Below, in pieces: positions 8,990 to 20,246 of a stretch of 64,000 bases of DNA. The DNA is from Tremella fuciformis. Taxonomy: Eukaryota; Basidiomycota; Tremellomycetes; Tremellales; Tremellaceae. The first letter of the stretch is position 1. The number at the start of each line of letters is the position of its first letter. The position numbers and the translations under genes were made by a program. The stretch covers positions 1,674,001-1,738,000 of the forward strand of contig CP136490.1 of assembly GCA_032768795.1 (NCBI GenBank), written 5' to 3'. The notes under the pieces were generated by a model. The model was not told where the DNA came from, ran no database searches, and worked only from the letters and a program-made list of their open reading frames with translations.

Positions 8990-11900
8990 ATGACCGACAC
9001 GACTGTACAAGCTGGACCTTTCATCCTCCAGCCAGTCCTAACAGAGCTATACGAAGCTCGCGATCTTCTGGACCTGTCCGCGCCATGTAAGCGTCGTTGC
9101 GTCGCGCAACACGAGCTTGTCCACTGACCTCGCAGCTCCGGCAACACCCCAAGGAGCCTTCTCATCCTCTCCCCAGCCGTCTCTCTTCTCCTCGGCGACT
9201 TCCATCGCTGCGGCAGCGGGTCGCAGAGCTGCTGCTGTTGCTGGAGCAGCATCTCCTTCGTCTGCGCAATCACCGTTCAGGAATGCAGCTTCGCCCGAGC
9301 GGAACAGGCCAGACCCACCTCCGGCGGCGGTCCAAAAGGTTGAGGCAAGATGCGTCGAGGGGTACGGGCCAAATCTCTATGTCGGCCGGTCGGACGGCGT
9401 GGTGGAGTGGTGGGTCTGCGATGGCAGCGCCGGGACGTCGCAGGTGAGTTCCGGCCCTTGTGTTGAAATAGCTGACGCGCAGGCCCAAGGGTGGTCGTTG
9501 AAGAACAAGTACACAGTGTTCCCCCGTCGACCCATCAGCAAGATCGTTCTGATGCCTCAAGTAGGACGGGCATTTGTATTATCAGGTCGGCCCCTTTCTC
9601 AAGCCGCATGACCATCGCTGATGAAGCAGAAGGAACACTGCATCCTCTTGCCCTGCCGAACTTGGACAGCATTCCTCCCACCAACACTGCCACTCTCCGC
9701 GGCATCATCAACGTTGTACTCGACGATGATCAGCTGGAGTGGAATGGCCCAGCTGCCGAGGAAGCAGCATTGGAAATGACCATGGTAGTCGTGCGGCGTC
9801 GAGGTCTCGGCATTTACCGCGTAGGGCAGCGAATGATATCTATCAAAGATATCCCACTCCCGGCCGGACCAACCTATGCCGCCCTCACATCGACCTTTCT
9901 TTGCGCTGCTATCCCTTCCGAACAGCAAAACACATACAGCATCATCGACTTGTCCGATGCGTCACTCACTGAGGTCTTGCCCGTCTCACAAGTCGATCCT
10001 GAAGTCGCCGACTTCGATGTCAACCCGAACATTGTGGTCATCCCGGGCGAGAACGAGTTCTTGGTCACCAGCTACACGGGGATCAGTACCATGGGTGTGT
10101 TTCTGAACGGACAGGGCGATCCCGTGCGCGGAACGATGGAGTGGCCATCGCATCCGGTATCCCTTGCCATTGAAGCGAGCTACGTTATTGCGCTGCTCAA
10201 GGATGGATCTATCGTTATACACAAGCTCGATGACTTGGAGAAGCCGGTCCAGACCGTCGATGCAGACACGGATCTGGGCGCAATCGGTCTGTGCTACTCG
10301 CCATACGGGGTGGCAGTCCGCGATATGCTCAGAGACGAGCGTCTCAAGACAGGCAGAATGCTCCTTCTCGGCGATCCTCTGGCTCCTACACAGCCTTCCG
10401 GAGGTCCACGAGCGGCCGAAAGCCCTCCGCAGGTCGACCTCGCTGTCATGAGCCCTGGAGAATCGGACGCCGCCTCTCCAGAACCCATGTCACAGATTTC
10501 CGATGAACCTCTTGCTGGTTCCGGTCTCACTCCTCCGTCTTCACCGCCCAATTTTGCTCGACAGCCCATTGTAGCCAAACGGCAATCGTCTTTGCTGCAA
10601 GCAACAGCGCCCCCTCCCAGAGGTCCCTTCTCAACCACGATCACGGAGACTCTGGTCTTTGGGCCAAACGCGATACACTCTCTGGCACCTATACCTATCA
10701 TCATTCAGGTAGAGAAGCTCTGTACAGAGAGACGGATGGAGGAAGCGATAGCAGCAGTCGACGAGGAGCGTCGGAGAGGCCGACGAGGGGAGGTCGACGT
10801 TGACAAGGTCAGCTAATAGCCCTCCGCATCGCAGTCAGCTGACAGGGCAGGTCACTCATCATTCGACGATGCGGTATCTTCATCTGTACCTCGCCTGTCA
10901 TTTGCTGCTCGAGGCGATGTTCGAAAAGGCTGGAGAGTACTTCTCTCGTGGCAAGGTTGATCCCCGTCTCATCGTTCGGCTCTTCCCTGCCCTAAGAGGG
11001 AAGGTGATCGGTTCTGCAGAAGAGGTCGAGGTGTATGAAGGACTGCGAACAGTGCTCGAGGAGATGCCTACCGTGGACGAAATCAGTTCGTGTATTGTCA
11101 ACGAACCTGTCAGCCCGCTGACGTTTCAGTTGGGAGCAGCATTCATCGCAACTACAGCCCTCACGTTTCTCCGAACTCCGAGAGAGCGCCAGAGACTGTC
11201 GAGCTTCGCTCGGCTCTGCAAGATGAGTCCAAGACCATGTTGACGGAGCTCTTGCGCAAGACTCGAGCCTCGAGGAGGAAAGGCGGAGGCGCTAGGGGCG
11301 TCGACTCGCGCAAGATCGATATTGTCAGTCAAGCAACTCAGAAAAGTACATCAGCTGAGGATACAGGTCATCGACACAACTCTTGCCAAGCTGCTCGCCG
11401 AAGCTGGCACCACGAATGAGCTCTTGGCGCTACTCGCTGCACCAAATGACGTTGTCTTAAGCGAACTGGAGCCCTTCCTCACTCAACGTCCGTATGTTTT
11501 GTCTACCGTTATGCGCCAACAGGGGCGAACAGATCGAGTACTGGAGTTGCTGAAAGAGTACGTGCCAAACGAGTGTGAGTTCCTTCTGACTGTGCAGGAT
11601 GGCCGAGTCGCCCGAAGTAGACCCGCTGTGTGAGGATCCGGTCGATGAGATTGCTCAACAGCTCGAGTCCGTAACAGACCCTGTCTTGTTCCGGCAATAC
11701 GCCCTCTGGCTTGTCTCGAAGGACGTCGACAAGGGACTTGCTGTGAGCCGGGCTTGAAATTGTGTGTCATAGCTCATTCAGCAGATCCTCGTCTCGCAGG
11801 GCGCCAAGCCAACAATGAAACTCGATGACGCGACTCTTCTCGCCGACCTGCGTGCCATCACTCCTTACGCCGCGGTCCGATATCTCGAATATGTCGTCGT

Positions 11901-12976
11901 CAATAGGCGCTCACCGAATCGCCAACTGCACGAGGACTTGTTGTCGGCCCTTCTTCAACAGAGTGCGGAACAACTGCGAGATGATGGCGTCAAGTATCAC
12001 CTGGAAGAGCTTGAAGCCGACTATCGCTTGCAGGTCGAGCCTGATCCATTCTGCGTGTTTTTAGCGGAAGTCGCACCTCCCAGTTCGATCAAGATGATCA
12101 GATTGAAATTGTTGCTCTTCCTACAAGGATCGCCATTCTACAATCTTCAAACGGCTCTAGCTGCACTTGACAGACCGGACATGGCCCTACTGAAGTCTGA
12201 GCTGGCTGTTGTGTTGGGTCGACTAGGCAATACCCGTCGAGCCTTACAGCTGCTGGCTCGCGATCTCGGCGATGGCGTATCAGCCCAGACCTACTGCACG
12301 CAGGGCGGCGAGATCATCCCGCCCAAAGTCGCCAGACGGGTGGCTCAACGCGTACCGGAGCTCGACCCGTGGGCGTCTTTAGGGGAAGTGGGTCGGAAGA
12401 AACGGGGAACGGTCGACCCGTCGACGCAGGAGAAGCTGGTCATGGAGCTGTTGGGCGTTTACATGCGAGACGGGTGCGTCGGCCATCCCCGCTCTAGTGC
12501 TGGACTGATCACTCAGAGCCGCCACGTCCAAGCAGACGGCATCCCTGCTGAACGCTCAATCTCTTCATCTCGACGCCCTTGAAGTACTCGACCTCGTTCC
12601 GCCCGACTGGCCCCTCGACGACGTCTCGTCCTTTTTCAAGCGGTCCCTGCGGCGACAAATCCACGATCGCGCAAGTTGGCAAATCCTCAAGTCCATCTCG
12701 GCCGGACAGAACCTCCAAGTCTCCGAGGGGTACCTCGAGCAAGTGCGCAAAGTCCATCCCCTTGTGCTTGAGCCGAGTCCCGCCGAGAGTCTTCCTAGTC
12801 GTCCGGACGAAGGCAGTATCGCCGAGAAAGAGTACGAGCACATGGACGAGAAGCTTGCCGGGGACGGGACGAGGGAGAAGGGAGAGGGGTTCTTCGATGC
12901 CGATGTGGTGGACAAGGAGTTGAGGGAGTTGCAAGTCAATCCGACCACGAGGGTTCACGGGAGGGATGTGCGATGA
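8990..12976 (+). CDS. VPS3: Vps3/TGFBRAP1-type subunit of the CORVET endosomal tethering complex
   Basis: Ten exons: 8990-9086, 9136-9443, 9483-9585, 9630-10807, 10851-11091, 11130-11323, 11367-11557, 11598-11742, 11785-12473, 12517-12976 (1201 aa). All phases agree. The N-terminal third is a citron-homology (CNH) beta-propeller, starting near ARCVEGYGPNLYVGRSDG, which resembles the start of TGFBRAP1 (CVE-CG-DLYVG). An acidic/Ser linker and alpha-solenoid Vps39-type domains follow (YLHLYLACHLLLEAMFEKAGEYF; YVLSTVMRQQGRTDRVLELL; GSPFYNLQTALAALD). The introns are 38-49 nt. Intron 9444-9482 is only 39 nt, stop-free and in frame. Family knowledge: Vps3 links Rab5-type endosomes for vacuolar transport. 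The alternative is its HOPS paralogue Vps39/Vam6; the CNH sequence favours Vps3/TRAP1. Confidence 0.82.
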
Positions 12977-13063
12977 GGGGCGGAGTGAGCAGATCATGCA
13001 TGGTATGCTGTGCGGGGTATATGGTGAGGGTATCAGTGTGTTGCTTTGGGAAACCTTGAGAGA

Positions 13064-14198
13064 TTATTCCAATTTCCAAACGTTCCGACTTGACATGCCC
13101 AGGTCTGCTAGTAGACCAGTGACCGGCCCTTGGTTAAAGTTCGGTTCGAGCAGACCACAGAGAGGCTTCATGAGGCTGAGCGTCAGCCCTGCCTAGACGT
13201 ATAGGTGACAAGATGGCTCACTTGGGCGATAAACATACAAGAACCAGCGTCCGGTCCCTCTCCTCCGCACTACCTGCCAATATGCCCTGTAGCGCAGCTA
13301 CGTCCGGTCCGAGTGGTCGGGTGACGGACAGCCTTTTGCCAAGTCTGCGTTCTACAGCCGGCAGAGCGTCACTCGTGACGGCCCAGTCGACCTTGTCTGC
13401 TCGAGTCGCAAGGTGGACAAGATGAAATTTGCCCTCTGGGACAGACGAAGCAGAGGAAGGAGGAAGTTTGTTGAGTAGCTGTAGGAACGGCGCTACGCCT
13501 GTGCCGGATGAGATCTACCGTCAGCCCCCGTAGCTCAGAGAAGGCACGTTGGGCGGACTCACCATGACGATCTTGTCGTATCCCTCTGGGATGATGCTGA
13601 GCGTGATGATCGGGCCCCGGATGCCCAACATGTCTCCAGGCCGAAGGGCACGCGCCATGCGGCCCACCTCGCCGCCCTTGACGCGCTTCACCACGAGCTT
13701 GAGAGCGCCCTCTCGCGCCGCGTCGCCGAGCGGGGTGTAGGCCCGCTCGATCTGCAGGTCCGGGCTCTTTAGCATGACGTGCTGCACGACGACCTCGGCA
13801 GGTGCACCAGCGCCAGCGCCAAGGGTCCCGGCGGGCGGATCCGAGAATAAGCGCCGGGACTGGGCGTCCAGCGGGACAGTGAGCTGTACGTGTTGCGGGC
13901 CGAGGGGCTCGACGGACTGCACGGCGAGGTCGGTATACCTCTCAGGAGAGAGGGTGCCTTCTTGCCCTTTCTGCCAGAAGAACAGGGTGGGCAGGGCGAT
14001 TACGAGGGCGAGTGGGTAGAGTCGTCTGCTCCTACTTCTTGGAGAGGCGGATGTGCTGCCCGATCGAGCCCCAAAGAGTGCGGCTGGTGGTGCGGCGAGC
14101 GCACTGGCCCGTCCGCACGTCGGACATGGGCTTCGTATTGGTCTCAGTCGGCCCACTGACCGCAAAGGCGATAGGCGAAGGGGCGTGGTGCTCAGCAT
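13064..14198 (-). CDS. Mitochondrial NADH-cytochrome b5 reductase-like flavoprotein (Cyc2-like)
   Basis: Exons, right to left: 14198-13563, 13514-13222, 13175-13064 (346 aa). The start MLSTTPLRLSPLRS opens an Arg/Ser-rich leader without acidic residues, suited to mitochondrial import. A single membrane segment follows at about residues 60-75 (YPLALVIALPTLFFW). The FAD-binding RAYT motif is at 152-155 and the nucleotide-binding ISSGTGVAPF at 213-222. The latter is formed only after removing intron 13515-13562. The C-terminus (LMKPLCG ... GPVTGLLADLGMSSRNVWKLE) matches the end of this family. Architecture agrees with inner-membrane-anchored, intermembrane-space flavoproteins such as yeast Cyc2 or Mcr1; the exact electron acceptor is unknown. 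The gene converges on VPS3 with only 87 bases between stop codons and diverges from cactin. Confidence 0.8.
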
Positions 14199-14393
14199 CG
14201 TTTGAAACGTCGAGATGAGAGTGAATCTCGAACTTTTCGTCAGAGACGTCACTTGGTGGGCTGTATCTTCCGGGAATCTGCCGAACCAGATGAAACGAGC
14301 TCTTTCTCTTGCCAGCATTTTGTGGTATTCATTTCCATACTTTCAACTTGCATCTCGAGAGTGCAAGGTTTGGGTTCTGGGAGCGAGATATAC

Positions 14394-16956
14394 ATGCCTC
14401 GCTCTCCTTCGCCCGAGCGGCGAGACCGGGACCGTGAACGCTCGAGCAGAAAAGACGAATATGACTCGTTTGACGAGTATGACCGCCGAGCCGGGTCTTC
14501 TCGACGTCGAGAACACGATGACAGCGGGCGGAGGGAACGGCATCGCCATCGAGACGGAGATCGAGGGAGGGACAGAGATGAGGATCGCGAGCGGAGGAAA
14601 GAGAAGGAGATCAGACGCAGGGACGGAGAGCGAGACCGTTCCCGGGACAAAGAGCGCGAGCGGGACAGAGACAAAGAGAGAGACAGAGACGGAGACAGAC
14701 GTCGAGATGGTGACAAAGGCAGGTCGAAGAGAGACCGCAAGCGAGAGTGAGGACCTTCTCTGCTTCGATTACAGGTGTAGGCTCATGTACAGCTCCGCTT
14801 CACCCGACAGCGACGCCCGAGCCAAGTCCAAGCGCAAAGAAGCGCGCCTGCTCGCCAAAGCCGAGGCGCGCCGTCAGACCGAGCTCGAGCAGTCCCGGGC
14901 GCTCGCCGAGCTGACCATGTACTCTGCGCAGGACAACCCGTTCCACGATGCCAACCTCGGCGAGCAGTTCCAGTGGCACAAGAAGCGCGAGAAGGAGAAG
15001 AAGGCCGGCATGACGCCCGAGGAGATCGCGCGCAAAGACGCGCGCAGGCGCCTCGAGGCCAAGGAGGAGCTGGAGAAGCTCAATCGCCGCCGCGCGGACA
15101 GAGAGCAGGAGATGGCTTTAAGGGAGGAGGAGGAGAACAAGCTCAAGCGCTTGGCGGAAGATGCGGCCATGGCGGAGTGGATTGCCAAGGAGGATGATTT
15201 CCAGCTGGAGCAGGCCCGCCGTCGTGCGGGCATTCGTCTCCGCGAGCAGCGCGCCAAGGCCATTGATTTTCTCGCCATCAACCTTCGCTTTGCGGATGCG
15301 CGCTCGGTTGGAAGGCATACGGCTGCCATTGGCGCTGTAACAAATCCTCGTAAAGGCGAGGCGGAGCGGGATGAAGAGGAGGAAGGGTGGGGCTGGGCAG
15401 ATGCGGGCTTCGAGTTTGAGATCGAAGAGCCTTGGAGGATCTTCGAGGTGAGTGTGATCTGCTTCAGTAACGCGGCTGGGTTGATGGATAGAACCTCAAT
15501 TTGGAAGACTGCGTCGAGCTCGAGCAAGATATCAAGATGTATCTGTCTTTGGAGAAATCACCGATCAATGTCGAGTTCTGGGAGGTGCGACATCACTTCG
15601 TGCATGAACCTGAGCACTGACAGTAAGGCAATGCTTGACGTCTGTACGAGCCACCTGGAAGACCTGAACGATCCGGATCATGCCGAAGGCGGCCGCCTCT
15701 TTGACCGCGACACCCATCAAGCGGCCGGCAAGATCGTGTCTGGCCTATCGCTGGCTCGTCTGGACGAGCTGGAGAGGAAGACAAACGCTATGCTTCGCAG
15801 TGGGCAGCCGGTGGATGGGGAATTCTGGGATCTTGTTCTGAAGAAGATTCATGTGGAGAAGGCTGTTGTAAGTCCGGACTGTCTGGCGATCGCGTTTACA
15901 GATTGGCTGACACATAAGGCTAAGCTCAATTCGATTCACGAGATCGTGCTTAAGAATCGCCTGGAACAGTTCAAGAAGCGCCAGAGGGAAGAAGCAGCAG
16001 CTCAGGAACTCGCTCAAGTGGCATCGGGAGCCGGCCGCGTGGACGACAATGTCTCGGACGCCGAAGACGACCTTGATGACGATGTCGCGGATGACGAGGC
16101 TGCAGTTGACGAGGGAGATGTTGTGGAGGCGTACGACCGGGAGATGAGCCCGCGACCGGTGATCTTGGAAAACATGACTCTAGAAGAGAAGAATCTGCCT
16201 GTCATCGACGAGGAAGACGAGCAGCGCGCCATTGTAAGTACTTCAACTCATAAGCTGTCCGGAATCGGGGTTGACTGTCAGTACGCCGCACGTCGTGCTC
16301 TTGTCGCATCATCTTTGGCGGCCAAGCCCGCTCCTACCGCTCAGCCGCAAGACCATCCAGTATTCGCCCCCGCGCATCGTCCGACTGCTGCCGACCTCGA
16401 GGTCGAGGCGTTCTTCCGCGCAGAAGCGCAGAGGGAGAAGCAGGAGCTCGGCTCCGATGAGTCAGAGGAAGAGTTTGGAGACCTTGACGACGGCCTGGAG
16501 CAGCCGACGCAGGGTCGCGGAGGTGCGGCGTACGACATGAACGACCGGTACCGTCCACGCAAACCTCGCTTCTTCAACCGAGTGCACACTGGATTCGAGT
16601 GGACCAAGTACAACCAGACGCACTACGATACGGACAATCCTCCACCGAAGGTGGTGCAAGGGTACAAGTTCAACATTTTCTACCCAGACTTGATCGACAA
16701 GAGCAAGGCACCGACGTACTTTACAAAGCCGATCGAGGCGGATCCCGAGACGCAAATGCTAGTCTTCCAGGCAGGCCCGCCGTACGAAGATGTCGCTTTC
16801 CAGATTGTCAGAGGTCCGTGGGAGTATTCGCACAGACGCGGCTTTCGAAGCTTGTTTGACCGGGGCGTGCTGCAGCGTATGGCTATCGCTTCAAAGTTGG
16901 TGTCTTGCTGATTCGCAGTGTACTTCAACTTCTCCAAGCAGTTCTATCACAGCTAG
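14394..16956 (+). CDS. Cactin, spliceosome-associated protein
   Basis: Seven exons: 14394-14746, 14793-15447, 15492-15584, 15628-15867, 15919-16233, 16282-16876, 16919-16956 (762 aa). The N-terminus is an RD/RE-rich disordered tract typical of splicing factors. The middle is a charged coiled coil followed by the cactin mid region (EPWRIFENLNLEDCVELEQD). The C-terminus is the conserved cactin domain (GPPYEDVAFQIV, PWEYSHRRGF) ending LYFNFSKQFYHS. The last 12 codons are supplied by a 38-nt final exon. Introns 15868-15918 (51 nt) and 16234-16281 (48 nt) are stop-free and in frame. Family role: pre-mRNA splicing fidelity (S. pombe Cay1, with effects on telomeric gene expression). Its own seven-exon structure and the SURP-domain gene 2 kb away are noteworthy context but do not prove linkage. 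Confidence 0.93.
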
Positions 16957-17074
16957 ACATGCGATCCGCGTACGGGACCTTTGGGTGTCGTGTGTCATGA
17001 TGCATACAACATATTGTGTGTTACACGTCAGTGAAGGGGAACGACCTGTCATCCCAAATTATGCCTATGTGTGG

Positions 17075-17535
17075 CTAAGACGCCACACCCTCCCACTCGT
17101 GAACAGCATACGCATTCGCCCCTCCCCGTTTCTGCGCCCTAGCCTTCTTGCCCTTCTTGCCGCCGGGCACGTTGTGCTGCGGCAAAGTAGCCGAGAACGG
17201 CTTGAGGGACACCCCGGGCTCGTCCGACCACGCGGCAATCTCGTACGCATTGGCGCGCTGCTCGTTCTGCAACAAAGTGGCCAGTGTAGTCTGCCGTCCG
17301 AGCCGCTGGCGATATCGGATCCACTGGGAGATCTGACAGTCAGCACGGTTACTGGTGAACACCTGCTGCGGTTTACCTTGAAGAATAGCACCAGAGCAGT
17401 GAGCACGAGTACGATGATGCCCGCCGCCACGGACGTCCGGATGATCTTGCTCGTCGAGTACTGGTTGTCGACGCTCGAGCTGGACCGGGCGGAGGACGTG
17501 CTCGACATGTCCGAGGCGGTGGTGAGGGACGGCAT
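17075..17535 (-). CDS. Small single-pass membrane protein of unknown function
   Basis: Exons, right to left: 17535-17377 and 17323-17075 (135 aa), with a 53-nt intron (GTAAAC ... CTCCCAG). The sequence is a Ser/Thr-rich N-terminus, one strong membrane segment (SVAAGIIVLVLTALVLFF, about residues 35-52), then a basic WIRYRQRLGRQ stretch and a Lys/Gly-rich tail ending VHEWEGVAS. An in-frame upstream ATG at 17712 would extend it by 59 residues; I prefer 17535 because the extension is low-complexity and overlaps the divergent promoter. I do not recognise a family. The positive-inside pattern suggests N-out, C-in topology. Confidence 0.6.
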
Positions 17536-17813
17536 GGCGCGGGTCGAGCGAGCGAGCGCGGCAGCGCCGCAAGCCTCAGCTCTGGCGTTGAGTGATGAGC
17601 GTGTGCGCTTGCGGGCGAAGGCTAGCTGGGGTGGAGACTGCTCATCTTGCGCGATACAGATGCATAGGTCATTGTCTGGCTGTAGCCGTTGTGTCGTCGT
17701 CCAAGCGGCCATCGCCGACGATTTTCCCGGAGCGAACTGGCGGCTGGCTCACTGGCAAATCAGGGCTAATCTGATCCTTCTCTTCTCTCCATAGATATCA
17801 AGCTACACTCACG

Positions 17814-18413
17814 ATGCTGGGCATCCGACCACAGCTCTTGCGCACACCACTACAGGCCGCCTTGCCGCGCGCGGCGGCCAGGCGGTCGTATGCGAGCCAC
17901 GGGCCGACGTACAACCCGCCCTCGGGATACCTCTTCGGTGAGAAGGTGCGTCAGGCGCGAAGCGCGGCTTCTTATCTTCTTCATGAGGTTGAGCTGATCT
18001 GGTAGCCGCTGCCGAAAGGTCAGAAGAGGCAGTGGGAGTCGTGGGAGTGAGTCTTGTCCCTTCTACCAAATTCGGGGACCAGATTGAGCTTTGTGGATCG
18101 AGTCGGACCGCGGGACCGGTACCATTCCACCTCTGACTTTCTCGTGTGATCAGCGGTGGAGAACTGGCAACGCTGTGGAACAGGGCTGATTCCAGGCTTA
18201 TCTACTACGTCGGCATGTTTGGCGGGATGGCACTGGCCACCGTGATCCTCGTCTACAAGCCCGATACGAGGTGGGTCTTCACACGCCACCTGGGTTGTGA
18301 AGAGAGAAGGGTCATTGATTGCCAGCATCCAAACATGGGCGTTGGAGGAGGCGAAGAAGCGGATGGAAGAGCGCGGCGAGAAAGTCGAGTACAAGCCGTC
18401 GCGACAGGCCTAG
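17814..18413 (+). CDS. Mitochondrial complex I ESSS subunit (NDUFB11 family)
   Basis: Four exons: 17814-17945, 18006-18046, 18154-18270, 18326-18413 (125 aa). The first exon encodes a presequence-like leader (MLGIRPQLLRTPLQ ... RRSYASHGP) and the ESSS signature NPPSGYLFGEK. The 41-nt second exon gives PLPKGQKRQWESWE. The third carries the membrane span (LIYYVGMFGGMALATVILVY). The short Lys/Glu-rich tail ends PSRQA. It is an accessory subunit of the membrane arm of NADH:ubiquinone oxidoreductase. Its presence implies that this organism has a conventional complex I, unlike Saccharomyces. The 107-nt second intron is longer than its neighbours. No continuous frame covers more than 61 codons, so ORF-length gene finding would miss it. 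Confidence 0.87.
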
Positions 18414-18718
18414 AGCGTCGATGCGGAAGCAGCGAGGTGGGCGTGGAGCGATAGGGCGGGAATGGGTCTGTATCATATTGCGGATTGGGAGTAAGACCAC
18501 TTTGGATCTCGTCCCGATGCATCTGCACTTCAGCATTCTCGGACGCAGTGCTGTTTAGACGTGGTCGCGGACCTCAATGTCGTCGCTCGAGCTCCTCGTT
18601 TGTGCTCCTACGATAAAGGGCTTCCCTCCATAGACCGAAAAGACACCTCCACTTCAGCCGACCACCTTTCCCCTCCTTTCAATTGCGCTTCTTCATTCGC
18701 CTCATACCTCACCAAAGC
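18414..18718. promoter_or_regulatory. Intergenic region upstream of the SURP-domain gene
   Basis: About 305 bases between two genes on the same strand; presumably the 3' UTR of the complex I gene and the promoter of the SURP gene. No specific element was recognised. Confidence 0.35.
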
Positions 18719-20050
18719 ATGCCGCCTCGCAACCCGCACAAGCGGGCATGGCAGCGCGATCGCAATTATAGCGGACATCAGCCGCACAAGGACGATTCCT
18801 CGTCTCAAGCTCCCAGCATACCGCCTACGGCCTACGTACAGGCCTATGAAGCCCAGCTCGTATACGGCGAAGCCGAGACCGCTGCGGAGCTTGGGACGCG
18901 CCGTGATGCATCGACAGCAGGACCTTCGTCGTCCTCGTCGAGAGGGCGGCCCTTACGCTGGGAGGGAGAGGACGGGCAGGAGGTGTGGGCTGAAAGGTGA
19001 TTCTTTGAGCTTTGGCCGGCCCTACACCTGATCTGTCGACATCTCGCGCATTGACCGCTTTGAGCTTGACACTTATTTGGAGACCTTCACAGCACGGCAG
19101 AGTTCATGTGGAGTATATGAACGGGGCTCGGCCATGGCCCGCAACGGCGGCTACAGGCGTACATTGACTGCTTCGACACCCTCGAGATCCGTACTGATGC
19201 CCAGGTACGATATCGTCCATCTCCTGACTTCCTTACCTGAGACTACACGAGGTCCATCTAGCCCCGCGAGCCAGGTGTCAAGCTCATGGGACGACCTCCC
19301 GTCCGATGAGGAGGACCGTTTTCTACTCTCTGGGTCGGACGAGGAGGAGTATGCTCGGGAGAAGAAGCGTAAATGGGTCGAGGCACTGCGTCAAGAACGG
19401 CTCAAAGGACTCAATGCACAGGCCGAGCAGCACGAGGAACAAGCGGGCCCTTCAAGTAAGGCAGCAGTGCCTCCTGGATACGAAGCAGAGGAAGAGGTGA
19501 GTCATTGTTACACTGGCTCTCGCTCGTTCAGTCGCATCATGACGGGACTGACGTATAGCCGCCAGACGGCATCTTGCAATTAATGAAACACACCGCGCAG
19601 TCTCTGGCCAAGTCCCCGAATCCTCGCATACTCGAGTCGCGCATTCTGACGAACCACGTCAACGATGAAAGGTTCGCCTTTTTACGTGGGCGATATCCGC
19701 AAGCGTGGGCGAACATCAAGAACGAGCTTGCCAGGGGCAAGGCGGAAGTCGAGGCGGAGAAAGGGAAGAAGGCTATGAGTGGCTTGATGGGTGGCTATGC
19801 GTCGAGCGATGAGGAGGACGAGGACAATTCCCAGCATGATGAGGTCGCATTTCCTGCCTCGCCACCGCGACCGCCGCCAGCAAAGGACACGCCAGAACCA
19901 CCTTTGCCTTTGCTGAACGCGTCAGGTGATCCTTCAGAGCGTCAACAAAATGAATCGCGACGAGATACAGGAGACGACGAGAAGAAGCGACAGATGCGTC
20001 TCCGCTTGGAGGAGTGGAAGAAGCAGAGAGCCAAGGCGGACAAGCCTTGA
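18719..20050 (+). CDS. SURP (SWAP) domain protein, probable pre-mRNA splicing factor
   Basis: Exons 18719-18996, 19205-19496, 19559-20050 (353 aa). The N-terminal part contains QAYEAQLVYG and RPLRWEGED. The 208-nt first intron joins VWAER to YDIVHLLTSLPETTRG. The third exon carries a SURP module (LMKHTAQSLAKSPNP ... ILTNHVNDERFAFLRGR, about residues 195-245), a known RNA-splicing interaction domain. It is followed by Lys/Glu-rich and acidic segments and a terminal RLRLEEWKKQR helix. The first intron is four to five times the local norm and is discussed as a finding. A continuous frame beginning at 19077 inside that intron runs into exon 2, so an alternative upstream exon cannot be excluded. 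Confidence 0.75.
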
Positions 20051-20106
20051 GATGTGCCCTTCCGCCCATAGCCAGGACGACATAGGACAACATCTCCCAC
20101 CGCCAC

Positions 20107-20154
20107 ATGCCACCTGCTCAGCTCAATCCTCCTCCATACGTTATCGCCGACTAA
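20107..20154 (+). other. Upstream ORF in the leader of the CSL gene
   Basis: A 15-codon open frame (MPPAQLNPPPYVIAD then TAA) lies 92 bases before the proposed main ATG of the CSL factor. Whether it is inside the transcript is unknown; if so it could dampen translation. It may instead be a short first exon, since GT lies at its end (TAC|GTTATC) and a CTTGCAG acceptor lies at 20223. Confidence 0.35.
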
Positions 20155-20246
20155 CTCCGGCTGATCTGTTGATCTCTCTTTCACCCGTGGGAGACTTTGT
20201 CAACTTTCCCCTCCACCTTGCAGGTCCACCAAGACCATCACGGAGG

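Noticed and set aside
9057..9447. Alternative plus-strand frames over VPS3 exon 2
   Set aside because: Only the frame giving ARCVEGYGPNLYVGRSDG continues consistently through all later exons.
19077..19204. Coding exon of the SURP gene inside its first intron
   Set aside because: The joined frame would need an acceptor that is absent or a non-AG site. The direct 18996/19205 junction gives VWAERYDIVHLL with good splice sites. Kept as a finding only.
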